Shown: positions 40,155 through 49,578, numbered from the stretch's first letter. The stretch is DNA of 64,000 bases from Stutzerimonas stutzeri (GCF_024448895.1 NZ_JAMOIC010000016.1:62001-126000); one strand, 5' to 3'. Notes: generated by a model from the sequence alone, not told the origin. Translations and numbers: made by a program.

Positions 40155-41705
40155 TTAGGAAACAGCATTGGCTTGACGCCGCCCGCCCAGCAACTGCTGG
40201 TACAACCGGTCATAAGGTTCGATCGCGTGACTCCAGAAAAATCCCCCGCTCATGGCGCGGCAGCGCATCGCATTGAGCAGCTGTGGGTGCTGGTGTACGT
40301 AGATCGCGCGTTCTACGGCACCGCGATAGCTTTCGACGGTGGCGTCGTTGAAAAGGAAGCCGGTGACGCCGTCATCGATGCTGTCCGCCAGCCCGCCAGT
40401 GCGGTGGGCGATGGGCAGGGATGCGAAGCGTTGGGCGTACATCTGACTCAGGCCGCATGGCTCGTAACGCGATGGCATGAGCAGGAAATCGCTGCCGCCG
40501 AACAGACGCCGAGCGTCTGTTTCGTTGAAGCCGATGTGTGCACCAACACGGCCCGGGAAGCGTTCGGCCAGACGCCGGACCTCGTCTTCGATATGCGGCT
40601 CGCCGCGTCCGAGAATGGCCAGTTGTCCGCCGCGCTCGACGATGGTTTCGGCAATGGCGATGGTCAAGTCGATGCCTTTCTGATGCACCAGGCGCGACAC
40701 CACGGAAAACAGGGGACCGTTGCCTTGGTCAAGACCGAACAGCTCGCGAACGTGGGCGGCGTTGGCCTGCTTGCCGGACCAATCATTCGGGCTGAAGGGG
40801 CTGACCAGATAGGAGCAGCTTTCTGGCTCCCAGCTTTCATCGATGCCGTTGAGCAAGCCGGTCAGCAGGCCCTGGCGGGCCTTCATGCTGAGAAAGCCCT
40901 CCATCCCGCAGCCGAACTCGGGTGTGGTGATTTCCCGGGCATAGGTCGCGCTGACGGTGGTCACGTGCTGGGCATAGGCGATGCCGGCCTTGAGTAGCGA
41001 CAGTGCACCGTAGAACTCCATGCGCTCGGGGCCGCAGGCTTCCAGCGGAATACCCAGGGAGCGGCGCAGGCCCATGTCGATGTTGCCCTGATAGGCCAGG
41101 TTGTGAATGGTAAACACACAGGGTGTGTGAAGCCCTCGCCAGTGCATATAGGCGGGCGTCAGACCGGTCGGCCAGTCATGCGCGTGCACCAGATCGGGCG
41201 TCCAGCGGATGCCGGCCGTTCCGGCTGCAATGTCGGCCGCAGCCATGCACAGTCGAGCGAAGCGGACCGGGTTGTCCGGCCAGTCGCGACCATGCTCGTC
41301 GCCATACGGCAGGCCGTCGCGGTCATAAAGCTCGGGGCAGATCAGGACGTAGATGATCAGCCCGTCGGGCATGTCCAGACGGCCAATGCGGCATGACGGC
41401 AGATCACCGTGAGACAGCACGCTGCCGACGATGCGGATCGACTCGGCCTGCTGCATGACCTGGGCGTAACCGGGGATCAGCACGCGTACGTCGTGCAGAT
41501 CACCGAGTGCGCGGGGCAGAGCGGCGGAAACGTCAGCCAACCCGCCTGTCTTGACCAGATCGGTCAGCTCCGAGGTCACGAAAAGAATCTTCTTCTTGTC
41601 GTCCTGAGTGCTGCGTAGCTGCAGCACGGGGCGTTCGCCGGGGTTTCCCGGACGTTGCGTTGTGATGAGGCGGACAGGCCGGGTGTTGACTGCGGCGATA
41701 CTCAT
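40155..41705 (-). CDS. glgA: glycogen synthase GlgA
   Basis: Encodes 516 residues from ATG 41705 (GGGGAAAA upstream); the open frame extends 17 codons further but without support. GT5 glycosyltransferase: after about 45 variable residues, ILFVTSELTDLVKTGGLAD contains the KTGGL ADP-glucose loop; the C-terminal lobe shows PSRYEPCGLSQMYAQR and RTGGLADSI. It elongates alpha-1,4-glucan or forms maltose-1-phosphate from ADP-glucose. No ADP-glucose pyrophosphorylase (glgC) is in the window, so the donor must be made elsewhere. First gene of the minus-strand operon. Confidence 0.95.
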   Translation of the reverse strand: MSIAAVNTRPVRLITTQRPGNPGERPVLQLRSTQDDKKKILFVTSELTDLVKTGGLADVSAALPRALGDLHDVRVLIPGYAQVMQQAESIRIVGSVLSHGDLPSCRIGRLDMPDGLIIYVLICPELYDRDGLPYGDEHGRDWPDNPVRFARLCMAAADIAAGTAGIRWTPDLVHAHDWPTGLTPAYMHWRGLHTPCVFTIHNLAYQGNIDMGLRRSLGIPLEACGPERMEFYGALSLLKAGIAYAQHVTTVSATYAREITTPEFGCGMEGFLSMKARQGLLTGLLNGIDESWEPESCSYLVSPFSPNDWSGKQANAAHVRELFGLDQGNGPLFSVVSRLVHQKGIDLTIAIAETIVERGGQLAILGRGEPHIEDEVRRLAERFPGRVGAHIGFNETDARRLFGGSDFLLMPSRYEPCGLSQMYAQRFASLPIAHRTGGLADSIDDGVTGFLFNDATVESYRGAVERAIYVHQHPQLLNAMRCRAMSGGFFWSHAIEPYDRLYQQLLGGRRQANAVS

Positions 41706-41923
41706 AAGCTTTTCCCCAAGTGACCGGCGTTTTCGCGTCGAGCCAGTCACAAGCACGTTGTATCCACACAGCCCCTTCGAGAGCTGCGAACCATGAGCAC
41801 GGCAAGAGTGTTTTTTTTGTTGAGGCCGCCTGTTCAGCGGCTCAGGGCTGCAGTGGCCCTACCTTAAAAAAAGACCGGAGCGCTATGAATTAGTTCTTAG
41901 TTTTCGACGGATGAACATGCCGG

Positions 41924-41951
41924 GAACTTTGCCAATTGCAGGCAGCTCCGA
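41924..41951 (+). promoter_or_regulatory. candidate AlgU (RpoE-type) promoter upstream of the CinA-C gene
   Basis: GAACTT (41924-41929), 17-bp spacer, TCCGA (41947-41951), ending 49 bp before ATG 42001. It has the same spacing and form as the site before glgE. Envelope-stress sigma control of a CinA/PncC-type gene is plausible but untested. Confidence 0.42.
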
Positions 41952-42000
41952 AAATTGATCCAGGCCGTGTGAATTAGTGCTGTCAGTCGGAGCTAAGACC

Positions 42001-42501
42001 ATGCAAGACCTCGCTGAAATCGTGCGCTTCCTAAGCGACAAAGAGATGAAGCTGACCACCGCCGAATCCTGTACCTGTGGCCTTATGGCTTCGCTGTTAG
42101 GCGACATCCCGGGGTGCGGTAAGGTCCTCGACAGCGGGTTCGTCGTCTATTCGCCAAAGGCGAAGAACCGCCTGCTTCATGTCAGTTTCGAAACGATCGA
42201 GACCTACGGGCTGACCAGCGAAGAAGTCGCTACCGAAATGGCCATCGGCGCGCTGAACGCCAGCGTCGCGGACATCGCAATCTCCAATACCGGCGTCGCC
42301 GACGACAGCGAAGAAGATACCGGCGGCACCCAGTGCTACGCCTATGCGCTGATGCAAGGGGAGCGCCAGGTGAGTGTCAGCGAGACCGTTCAGTTCGAAG
42401 GGGATAGGGTGGCCATTCGCAAACAGGCAGCTCGGTACGGGCTAGAGCAGTTGCCGAGCAAATACGAACAACTGCTGCGTAAGTTGCGCGAGCACGACTG
42501 A
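42001..42501 (+). CDS. CinA C-terminal domain protein (PncC-type amidohydrolase)
   Basis: Encodes 166 residues from ATG 42001, 9 nt after CGGAG. It contains the CinA_C signature: KLTTAESCTCGLMASLLGDI with the nucleophilic Ser in the ESCT block, GFVVYSPKAKNRLL, YGLTSEEVATEMA, and SNTGVADDSEEDTGG. In E. coli PncC this domain deamidates nicotinamide mononucleotide in the pyridine-nucleotide cycle. No N-terminal MoCF domain is present. Pseudomonads usually also have a housekeeping copy, so this may be a stress-linked paralogue. Separated from MscS by a short convergent gap. Confidence 0.88.
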   Translation: MQDLAEIVRFLSDKEMKLTTAESCTCGLMASLLGDIPGCGKVLDSGFVVYSPKAKNRLLHVSFETIETYGLTSEEVATEMAIGALNASVADIAISNTGVADDSEEDTGGTQCYAYALMQGERQVSVSETVQFEGDRVAIRKQAARYGLEQLPSKYEQLLRKLREHD

Positions 42502-42593
42502 ACGCGTCGACTCCTCATGGATGCACCGGGACGTGACAGGCACAAGCCTGACGCCCCGTCATGCAGCACCGCATATCCGCTCAGGGAGCAGCA

Positions 42594-43706
42594 TCACACC
42601 GGGGGCTGGCGTTCAGGCTCCACGTGGTCCGGCACGCTGTTGTCGATATTCGGCTTGTGCCCCACGCTCAGGTCCGCGCGTAGCTGGGGCAGCGAATGCG
42701 GGTACTGTCGATGGATGAAGCCGATGAGCGATTCCCGCAGATGACAGCGCAGATCCCAGTTGCGCGAAGAGTCCGGCGAACTTACCAGAACCCGTAACTG
42801 GATCGATTTTTCGCTGGTATCGGTCACCTGCAGCACGATGACGCGACCATCCCACAGCTCGGGCACTTCGCCGCAGAGCCGGCGCAGCTCCTCTCGCACA
42901 GGCTCCAGTGGCAACGAATAATCAACCCACAGAAACACCGAGCCGATGATGCTCGAATTGCGCCGCGTCCAGTTCTGGAACGGCTTCTCGATGAAGTACT
43001 GGAGCGGCACCACAAGCCGCCGATCGTCCCAGATACGCACGATCACGTAGGTGCCAGTGATTTCCTCGATGCGACCCCATTCGTTTTCGATGATTACAAC
43101 GTCGTCCAGCCGGATCGGTTGAGTGATCGCGATTTGAATACCGGCGATCAGGTTGGCCAGCACCGGGCGGGCGGCGAAACCGACAGCCAGTCCCGCGAGA
43201 CCGGCTGAGGCCAGCAGGCTCGCACCGAACTGGCGGGCTGCAGGAAAGGTCATCAGCATGCCGGCTGCACCGACAAGCAGCACGAAGAAGCCCAGGGTGC
43301 GCAGCAGCACGCGCGACTGCGTCTGTATCTGCCGGGCGCGCAGGTTGTCGCTGACATCAACCGGATTCTTCAGTCGCACAGCTTGTTCAAGCCCGCGCAG
43401 CAGCCGCATCGCCAGCCAGGTGAAGCAGCCGATGATCAACAGCGTGGTAACGCGACGGGAGACGCCAATTAGCGCAAGGTCGTTGCTGGCGGTGGCGAGG
43501 ACGGCTTGCAGCCCGAGCAAGGGCAGCAGCACACGGATGGGTTTTTCAAGCTGCTCGGACACTGCCTTGGTGAAGAGAAAGCCGCGCCCGACACGCAGCA
43601 TGATTGCGGTCAATACCCGACTGAACACACTCAACAGCACCACGACCAGGGTGGCGGCCAGCAGCGTCCGCAGGGCGGGTTCGGTTATGTACTGTTCCCA
43701 CTGCAA
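42594..43706 (-). CDS. MscS-family mechanosensitive ion channel
   Basis: Encodes about 370 residues. The start is uncertain: no ATG precedes the first membrane helix in frame, TTG 43706 is the best candidate, and a stop lies about 20 codons upstream. Hydrophobic segments LLAATLVVVLLSVFS, VTTLLIIGCFTWLAM and VLLRTLGFFVLLVGAAGML precede the pore helix ASAGLAGLAVGFAARPVLAN, with Gly/Ala periodicity typical of MscS TM3, and the cytoplasmic beta domain (ITQPIRLDDVVIIENEWG, RRLVVPLQYFIEKPFQNW). These channels open on membrane tension to release solutes during osmotic downshift, fitting the trehalose neighbourhood. Confidence 0.87.
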   Translation of the reverse strand: MQWEQYITEPALRTLLAATLVVVLLSVFSRVLTAIMLRVGRGFLFTKAVSEQLEKPIRVLLPLLGLQAVLATASNDLALIGVSRRVTTLLIIGCFTWLAMRLLRGLEQAVRLKNPVDVSDNLRARQIQTQSRVLLRTLGFFVLLVGAAGMLMTFPAARQFGASLLASAGLAGLAVGFAARPVLANLIAGIQIAITQPIRLDDVVIIENEWGRIEEITGTYVIVRIWDDRRLVVPLQYFIEKPFQNWTRRNSSIIGSVFLWVDYSLPLEPVREELRRLCGEVPELWDGRVIVLQVTDTSEKSIQLRVLVSSPDSSRNWDLRCHLRESLIGFIHRQYPHSLPQLRADLSVGHKPNIDNSVPDHVEPERQPPV

Positions 43707-43905
43707 CGGGATTTCGAGGGCGTCGATAAGTCTGCTCCATCCAAAGTTGCATCAATGACTGACTAGACCTCTGCAAAGTTCATGTCAGCCCTGACTGCGC
43801 ATGCACTCAGTCGGATGTTTGGAACTCCCCAGCGCAGCTCCTCTCACATTTATCAGGTTGATTTGACTAACCAGATCGCAATCAGAACCCTATGGGAGAG
43901 ATGCC

Positions 43906-44436
43906 ATGCAAAGCGCACAAACCGGTAACGACGTCCGCATTGAACGCCTGATCGAGTGGCTTCGTGACGCTCACGCGATGGAGGCGCAGGCGGAAACAAT
44001 GCTCAACAAGCAGGCCAGCCGCATCGAGCACTACCCGCAGCTCAAGGCCCGTATCGAGCAGCACATCACCGAGACCCAGAACCAGTCCAAGTTGATCGAG
44101 GGCTGCCTGCAGCGCTACGACAAGTCCTATTCAGGCTTCAAGGATCTGGGCGGCAAGATGATGGCGATGGGGCAGGCCATGGGCGGGATGATGGTCAATG
44201 ACGAAATCGTCAAGGGCGCTCAGATGGGCTACGTCTTTGAGAACCTTGAAATCGCTTCGTACGAAATCCTGATCGCCGCAGCGGAAGCAGTGGGCGACAA
44301 TCAGACGGCAGAAGTCTGCAGGAACATTCTTGCGGAAGAGGTAGCCATGGCGGACTGGATGCGCAGCCATCTTGCGGAACTGACGCAGGCTTATCTCACA
44401 CGTTCCGAAGCGCCTAACACCGAAGCCAAGCGCTGA
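43906..44436 (+). CDS. DUF892 ferritin-like protein (YciF type)
   Basis: Encodes 176 residues. Four-helix bundle pattern with carboxylate/His metal candidates: LRDAHAMEAQAETML, RIEQHITETQNQS, NLEIASYEILIAAAE, and ILAEEVAMADWMRSHL. The paired E/ExxH motifs resemble YciE/YciF, stress-induced diiron-like proteins. The central Gly/Met-rich segment (MMAMGQAMGGMM) is usual in the family. Role unknown; often found with catalase and stress genes. Monocistronic here. Confidence 0.88.
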   Translation: MQSAQTGNDVRIERLIEWLRDAHAMEAQAETMLNKQASRIEHYPQLKARIEQHITETQNQSKLIEGCLQRYDKSYSGFKDLGGKMMAMGQAMGGMMVNDEIVKGAQMGYVFENLEIASYEILIAAAEAVGDNQTAEVCRNILAEEVAMADWMRSHLAELTQAYLTRSEAPNTEAKR

Positions 44437-44464
44437 GAACGAGCGGGTTTGCCGGATGCATCAA

Positions 44465-44746
44465 TCAGCGTTCGGCAATCTTCGCGGGTAACTCGGCGGT
44501 CATCAGGCCGCCTCGCGTTGCATAGAGTTCGAAGCGCAGTTCCTGAGCGAGTCGTACCAAATTGGCGGCATCGCGACATTGTTCGTCAGTGATGCCGAAA
44601 ACGGTCAGCTCTTCACCGTCCGAATGCGCCTCGTAAAGGCGGACGGTGACACGGCTTTCATCTTGGACATGACAGTCACACCGGAATGGATGGAGGTAGT
44701 TGTGAAGGATGTTTTCTATCGTCAGCAGAGGTAGACGTGAAGCCAT
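44465..44746 (-). CDS. DUF1652 protein
   Basis: Encodes 93 residues from ATG 44746 with GGGAGGAAGG just upstream; an open frame continues 38 codons further upstream without support. The sequence LTIENILHNYLHPFRCDC, then SRVTVRLYEAHSDGEELTV and LVRLAQELRFEL follows the DUF1652 pattern, a small protein family largely limited to pseudomonads. Function unknown. Convergent with the DUF892 gene. Confidence 0.78.
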   Translation of the reverse strand: MASRLPLLTIENILHNYLHPFRCDCHVQDESRVTVRLYEAHSDGEELTVFGITDEQCRDAANLVRLAQELRFELYATRGGLMTAELPAKIAER

Positions 44747-45002
44747 GATCCTTCCTCCCATTGTGAGTCCAGATTCCGCGGGCGTGCTCGCAGGTGAGCG
44801 CTGCGGCTTTTCGACCGCAGCATCTCTGAACGCTAGCAGGGCGTTCAGCGTTGTAAACATTCATTTGACGCCGCTCGGCGGAACATCGCCCGAGACGACG
44901 GTAACGCCGTTTCGCTTGCCTTGGCTGCTAGCCGGCAGTGGGACGAACCTGGCCTCGTTGTGGGGCTGATCGCACAGCAAACTCCGTTTGAGAGGTGACA
45001 GC

Positions 45003-45320
45003 ATGAAATCGATCACGACATTCATATTTGCAAGCCTGGTGGCTTCCTCAGCTTTTGCTCAGTGGCCGGCTGGTACACCCGAGTCCGAGAAAGGTGCGCG
45101 GCCCAGCCCTATGGGCAATCCGGCGCCACAAGAAACGCTGGATACGCACAAGGACAGCCAGGGCCGGACCGTTACCGAGGACGGAGACCTGGTAGCCACT
45201 CCTCCGGAGACCGAAGGCGAATCTGCCCCGGGCGTTGAAGATCGCTCCGTGCAGCCAGGTCGACATTCGGACCACGGTGGGCCGACTGATTCGGCGTCGG
45301 ACCCGGGCACGCTCGAGTAA
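45003..45320 (+). CDS. small secreted hypothetical protein
   Basis: Encodes 105 residues from ATG 45003, preceded by GAGAGGTGAC. A clear signal peptide (KSITTFIFASLVASSAFAQ) suggests export to the periplasm. The mature part is acidic, Pro/Gly/Ser-rich and probably disordered (TPESEKGARPSPMG, GPTDSASDPGTLE). I do not recognise a family. It ends 32 bp before ligD, so it may share the transcript. Confidence 0.65.
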   Translation: MKSITTFIFASLVASSAFAQWPAGTPESEKGARPSPMGNPAPQETLDTHKDSQGRTVTEDGDLVATPPETEGESAPGVEDRSVQPGRHSDHGGPTDSASDPGTLE

Positions 45321-45352
45321 GGTCTCAGTGGCGTAATCACGGAGGCTGCGCC

Positions 45353-47926
45353 ATGGCGCTCGACGAATACAACCGGAAACGAGACTTCGCGGCCACACCG
45401 GAGCCCGGTGGCAAGGCCGGGTCGGGGCGCAAGCGCGGCGCCGGTCATGCGCTGCAGTACTGCATCCAGAAGCACGACGCCACGAGATTGCACTACGACT
45501 TCCGCCTCGAACTCGATGGCACGCTGAAAAGCTGGGCGGTGCCTAAAGGCCCGTCGCTCGATCCGAAGTCACGGCGCCTTGCGGTGCACGTTGAGGACCA
45601 TCCGCTCGAATACGCCACATTCGAGGGGACCATTCCGGCTGGGCATTACGGCGCAGGTGAAGTAATAGTCTGGGATCGTGGAGTCTGGCAGCCAGAGGGT
45701 GATCCGCTGGAAGGCTATCGCAAGGGCAAGCTCAAATTCAGCCTGGAAGGCGAAAAGCTCAGCGGCAGCTGGAATCTTGTCCGGACCAAGATGGATGGAG
45801 GCAAGGAACAGTGGTTTCTGATCAAGTCCAACGACGGGGCTGCCCGACCCGAGAAAGATTACGACATCGTCAAGGAGCTGCCCGACAGTGTGCTCAGCGA
45901 TCGAACGCTGATCCCCCGCAAGCGCGGTAAGGAGAAACTCGAAGTCGATGCCAAGCCGGTCAAGACGCCGGCCCCTGTTTCAGGTAAGAAAGCCCCGAAA
46001 AAAACCACGTTGTCCGGCGCCAAACCCGCACCTTTGCCAGACAGCATAAAGCCGCAGCTGGCGACGCTAGTTGAGTCCGTGCCCGAGGGTGACTGGCGTT
46101 ATGAGGTCAAGTTCGACGGCTATCGAATCATGGCGCGAATCGAGTCAGGCAAGGTTCAGCTGTTTACTCGCAATGGCCATGACTGGACTGCGAAGATGCC
46201 GCAGCAGGCCGAGGCGCTCGCAGCGCTGGGCCTGGAGTCAGCCTGGCTGGATGGCGAAGTGGTGGTGCCGAACGAAGAGGGCACGCCGGATTTCCAGGCA
46301 CTGCAGAATGCCTTCGAGGTCGGCCGAAGCGGCTCTATCGTTTATTACCTGTTCGACCTGCCTTATCTCAACGGCATGGATCTACGCGAAGTCCCACTGG
46401 AAGAACGCCGCGCCGCGCTGGATCAGGTGCTCGGGCAAAGCGACAGCGACCTGCTTCGCTTCTCCGCCGACTTCACCGAGCATCCCGAAAGCGTGCTGGA
46501 AAGCGCCTGCCAGATGAATCTCGAAGGGCTGATCGGCAAGCGCGCCGGCAGCACTTACGTATCCAAACGCAGCAACAGCTGGGTGAAGATCAAATGCAAG
46601 AATCGCCAGGAATTCATCATCGTCGGGTACACCGATCCCAAGGGTGCGCGAAGCGGCTTCGGCGCACTGCTGCTGGGGTTGCATGACGACAAGGGCGACC
46701 TGCTGTATGCCGGTAAAGTCGGCACCGGATTCAATCAGGCGACCTTGAAGAGCCTGCACGCCAAACTCAAGGCATTGGAGGTCGATAAGAGCCCCCTGAC
46801 CAAAGCGCCGCCCGCCGCGGACGTGCGCGGTGCGCACTGGCTAGAGCCTGATCTGATGTGCGAAGTCGCTTATGCGGAAATGACCCGGCAGGGTGTGGTA
46901 CGGCACTCGGTCTTTCATGGGCTGCGCTCGGACAAGCCGGCACAATCGATTACCCATGAACGACCAGAAGCGGCGGCTGCGGGCGGCAAGCCAACTTCGA
47001 GCACCAAGCGTTCAAACAGTAAGAAGCCGGCAGCCGGTGCCGGCCAGATCAAGATTTCCAATCCCGAACGCGTGATCGACAAGTCGATCGGCGCCACCAA
47101 GATGGAGCTTGCCCGCTACTACGCTGAGGTGGCGCCCTGGGCTCTTCCTTATATAAGGCAGCGGCCGCTGGCATTGGTGCGGGCGCCTGAAGGCATCGAC
47201 GGCGAGCTGTTTTTCCAGAAACACATCGAGAAGCTGAGCATTGCGCATGTCACCCAACTTGATACGGCGCTGTATCCCAAGCACGCAGCGCTGATGACCA
47301 TCGACACGGTCGAAGCGCTTGTCAGTGCCGCACAGATGGGCACCATCGAGCTGCACACCTGGAACGCGATTGCCCCCGTCCTCGATCATCCGGACCGTTT
47401 CGTGCTCGATCTCGACCCTGACCCGGCACTGCCGTGGAAACGCATGATCGAAGCTACTCAACTAACCCAGACGCTGCTTGATGAAATCGGCCTGCGGTCG
47501 TTCCTCAAGACCAGTGGTGGAAAGGGGCTGCACATAATGGTGCCGCTTGATCCAGTGCATAGCTGGGCTGAGGTCAAGGCGTTCAGTCAAGCCATTGCGC
47601 AGTACATGGCCAAACTCATGCCGCAACATTTTTCGGCAGTCAGCGGCCCCAAGAATCGCGTGGGTCGGATCTTCATCGACTACCTGCGCAACAGCCAGGG
47701 CGCCAGTACCGTTTCCGCGTTTTCGGTTCGTGCCAGGGAAGGGCTCGGCGTATCGGTCCCGATCCACCGCGAAGAGTTGGCCGACCTCAAAGGCGCGAAC
47801 CTCTGGACGATCCGCAACCTGATTCCGCGGCTGGAAGAGCAGGGCGCTGATGACCCCTGGGCGGATATGAAAGAGACGCATCAGAGCATCACTGAAGAAA
47901 TGCGCGAGCAGCTGGGGATGAAGTGA
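45353..47926 (+). CDS. ligD: multifunctional DNA ligase D (PE-LIG-POL)
   Basis: Encodes 857 residues. Order: N-terminal 3'-phosphoesterase about 30-170 (QKHDATRLHYDFRLEL with His41/His47, PAGHYGAGEV); ATP-dependent ligase about 230-530 with adenylated Lys253 in EVKFDGYR, and the later GLIGKRAGSTYVSKRS and SWVKIKCKNRQEF blocks; then a primase-like POL domain about 560-857 (ISNPERVIDKSIGATK, LDLDPDPALPW, KTSGGKGLHIMVPL, NRVGRIFIDYLRN). It seals Ku-held double-strand breaks after end processing. Pseudomonas LigD has this same PE-LIG-POL order. Ku is far away at 5357 with a separate POL protein, an unusual split. Confidence 0.97.
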   Translation: MALDEYNRKRDFAATPEPGGKAGSGRKRGAGHALQYCIQKHDATRLHYDFRLELDGTLKSWAVPKGPSLDPKSRRLAVHVEDHPLEYATFEGTIPAGHYGAGEVIVWDRGVWQPEGDPLEGYRKGKLKFSLEGEKLSGSWNLVRTKMDGGKEQWFLIKSNDGAARPEKDYDIVKELPDSVLSDRTLIPRKRGKEKLEVDAKPVKTPAPVSGKKAPKKTTLSGAKPAPLPDSIKPQLATLVESVPEGDWRYEVKFDGYRIMARIESGKVQLFTRNGHDWTAKMPQQAEALAALGLESAWLDGEVVVPNEEGTPDFQALQNAFEVGRSGSIVYYLFDLPYLNGMDLREVPLEERRAALDQVLGQSDSDLLRFSADFTEHPESVLESACQMNLEGLIGKRAGSTYVSKRSNSWVKIKCKNRQEFIIVGYTDPKGARSGFGALLLGLHDDKGDLLYAGKVGTGFNQATLKSLHAKLKALEVDKSPLTKAPPAADVRGAHWLEPDLMCEVAYAEMTRQGVVRHSVFHGLRSDKPAQSITHERPEAAAAGGKPTSSTKRSNSKKPAAGAGQIKISNPERVIDKSIGATKMELARYYAEVAPWALPYIRQRPLALVRAPEGIDGELFFQKHIEKLSIAHVTQLDTALYPKHAALMTIDTVEALVSAAQMGTIELHTWNAIAPVLDHPDRFVLDLDPDPALPWKRMIEATQLTQTLLDEIGLRSFLKTSGGKGLHIMVPLDPVHSWAEVKAFSQAIAQYMAKLMPQHFSAVSGPKNRVGRIFIDYLRNSQGASTVSAFSVRAREGLGVSVPIHREELADLKGANLWTIRNLIPRLEEQGADDPWADMKETHQSITEEMREQLGMK

Positions 47927-48044
47927 CGGATCAGGCTTCAGCCAATCCACCATCCAATTAGTGCGCACCTCTGCCCGCATCGCTTGCCAGTAGATTAGTC
48001 CGGCCCGGCCGGCCGGAAGGAAGCGTTCCTACACCGAGCCGGCC

Positions 48045-48129
48045 GTAGGGGCGAACTTGTTCGCCCAATAGCACGGAATAACCCCATCGACCACGGCGCG
48101 CTTTCCGGTCGAATAAATTCGATCCTACA
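48045..48129. repeat. REP-like palindromic repeat pair
   Basis: GTAGGGGCGAACTTGTTCGC-CC (48045-48066) and a GGTCGAATAAATTCGATCC-TACA element (48107-48129) are copies of the family arrayed at 1765-2121, here as one inverted pair. In the second element the arm bases changed in step on both sides (GGGCGAA to GGTCGAA, TTCGCCC to TTCGATCC), keeping the palindrome. A separate GC-rich palindrome (TCCGGCC-CGGCC-GGCCGGA) lies at 47999-48017. Confidence 0.82.
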
Positions 48130-48206
48130 GTTACACCGCCCTCGCTGGCGCAAGAGACAAACTCAAAAACGTATTGCTTGCCTCTTGCGCGCTCCTAGCG
48201 CGGTGC

Positions 48207-49220
48207 TCATGGGTGCCCGTTGCCACCAGAGGCACCGTAGACCTGGCCGGTAACGTAGCTGGCTTCGGTGGAAGCAAGATAGACGTAGATATGCGCGATC
48301 TCGGCGGGCTGCCCAGGGCGCCCCAAAGGCGATTCACTGCCAAAGCTCGTTAGGTTCTCCATCGTCTGACCACCACACACCTGCAGCGGGGTCCAGAAGG
48401 GGCCCGGTGCCACCGCGTTCACCCTGATGCCTTTCTCGATCAGCTGTTTGGCCAAGCCCTTGCTGAAGTTGACGATGCCTGCCTTGGTCATGGAGTAATC
48501 GAGCAGGTTTTCAGGCGGATCGTAGGTGACCACAGATGAGGTATTGATGATCGAGGATCCAGCCGGCATGAGCGGCACCGCCGCCTTAGTGATCCAGAAC
48601 ATCGCATAGAGATTGGTTTTTACCGTCCAGTCGAACTCTTCGCTGCTGATGTCGAGAATCGATGGATGACTTTGCTGCCGTGCGGCGTTGTTGACGAGGA
48701 TGTCGAGGCCGCCCAGTGCTTCGGATGCCTTCTCCGCCAGGCTGCGGCAGAAGGCCTCATCACGAATGTCGCCCGGCAAGGTAACGGCCTTGCGGCCCGC
48801 CTGGCGAATCAGCTCGACGACTGCCTGTGCATCGGGCTCTTCATCCGGCAGATAGTTGATCGCAACGTCTGCACCTTCCCGGGCGAACGCAATAGCGGCC
48901 GCTCGGCCTATGCCAGAGTCGCCACCGGTGATCAACGCCTTGCGGCCGGCGAGGCGGTTGCTTCCCTGATAGCTTTCTTCGCCATGATCCGGTCTGGGTT
49001 CCATATCACGGGCAAGCCCGGGCCATGGCTGCTTTTGCTCTTTGAAGGGCGGCTGCGCATAGAGCTTGGTAGGGTCACGTAACGGAGCGGGGGAGTTGGG
49101 TTGCGCTGCGGCGCCCGCTGATGATTGGGCGAAGGCGGGTATCGCGACGCCAGCCGCCAGTGTTGCTGCAGCACCCTGAATGAGCCTGCGGCGGGAAGGA
49201 AGGTGATCGTCTGATTGCAT
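48207..49220 (-). CDS. SDR oxidoreductase with a twin-arginine signal
   Basis: Encodes 337 residues. The N terminus (SRRRLIQGAAATLAAGVAI followed by PAFAQ) is a Tat signal with a likely cleavage site, unexpected for a cofactor-dependent dehydrogenase but compatible with folded export. The catalytic domain (about 95-337) has TGGDSGIGRAAA, NNAARQQ, INTSSVVTYD with the Ser, YSMTKAG with Tyr/Lys, and VNAVAPGPFWTPL. It is of the same subgroup as the SDR at 4473. Substrate unknown. Downstream lie REP repeats. Confidence 0.88.
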   Translation of the reverse strand: MQSDDHLPSRRRLIQGAAATLAAGVAIPAFAQSSAGAAAQPNSPAPLRDPTKLYAQPPFKEQKQPWPGLARDMEPRPDHGEESYQGSNRLAGRKALITGGDSGIGRAAAIAFAREGADVAINYLPDEEPDAQAVVELIRQAGRKAVTLPGDIRDEAFCRSLAEKASEALGGLDILVNNAARQQSHPSILDISSEEFDWTVKTNLYAMFWITKAAVPLMPAGSSIINTSSVVTYDPPENLLDYSMTKAGIVNFSKGLAKQLIEKGIRVNAVAPGPFWTPLQVCGGQTMENLTSFGSESPLGRPGQPAEIAHIYVYLASTEASYVTGQVYGASGGNGHP

Positions 49221-49578
49221 TGGAATCTCCAGTCAGAGGATGGCAATCCCTTCGCCAGATTGGTCAGTTCCTTTCGTGCAGAGGCAGTCTCTGCAACCTC
49301 TTTCTAGACGGCCTGCGTCTTTCATCGTTCAGCGTCATAGAGGTTGGAAAAGGATCCTGGCGCTGCATGATTGATCCTGCCGTCATGACTGATCGTCGCC
49401 AGATCGGAACACCAGTCATTTGGCAGGTTCGAAAATAGGCATCCCGAACGAGAGTCTTCCTTTTGATCATCTGCCGCCCATTTTCTGGCCACTCAGCCTG
49501 TCCTCTGTGCGTACCGGTTCACCGAGCTATTCGTAATCTGCCTGTGCGTGTCGGCTTTCAGTGGAGGGCAGGGCAGCG
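49221..49578. other. 358-bp divergent intergenic region
   Basis: Lies between the divergent SDR and TVP38-fusion genes and so should hold both promoters. It contains an inverted repeat CAACCTCT / AGAGGTTG about 45 nt apart near 49290-49346. No other recognisable site was found. Confidence 0.4.

Noticed and set aside
41822-41843. GC-rich hairpin next to a T-run upstream of glgA as a terminator
   Set aside because: The T-run precedes the stem on the plus strand and would be an A-run after it on the minus strand, so it cannot act as a rho-independent terminator in either direction.
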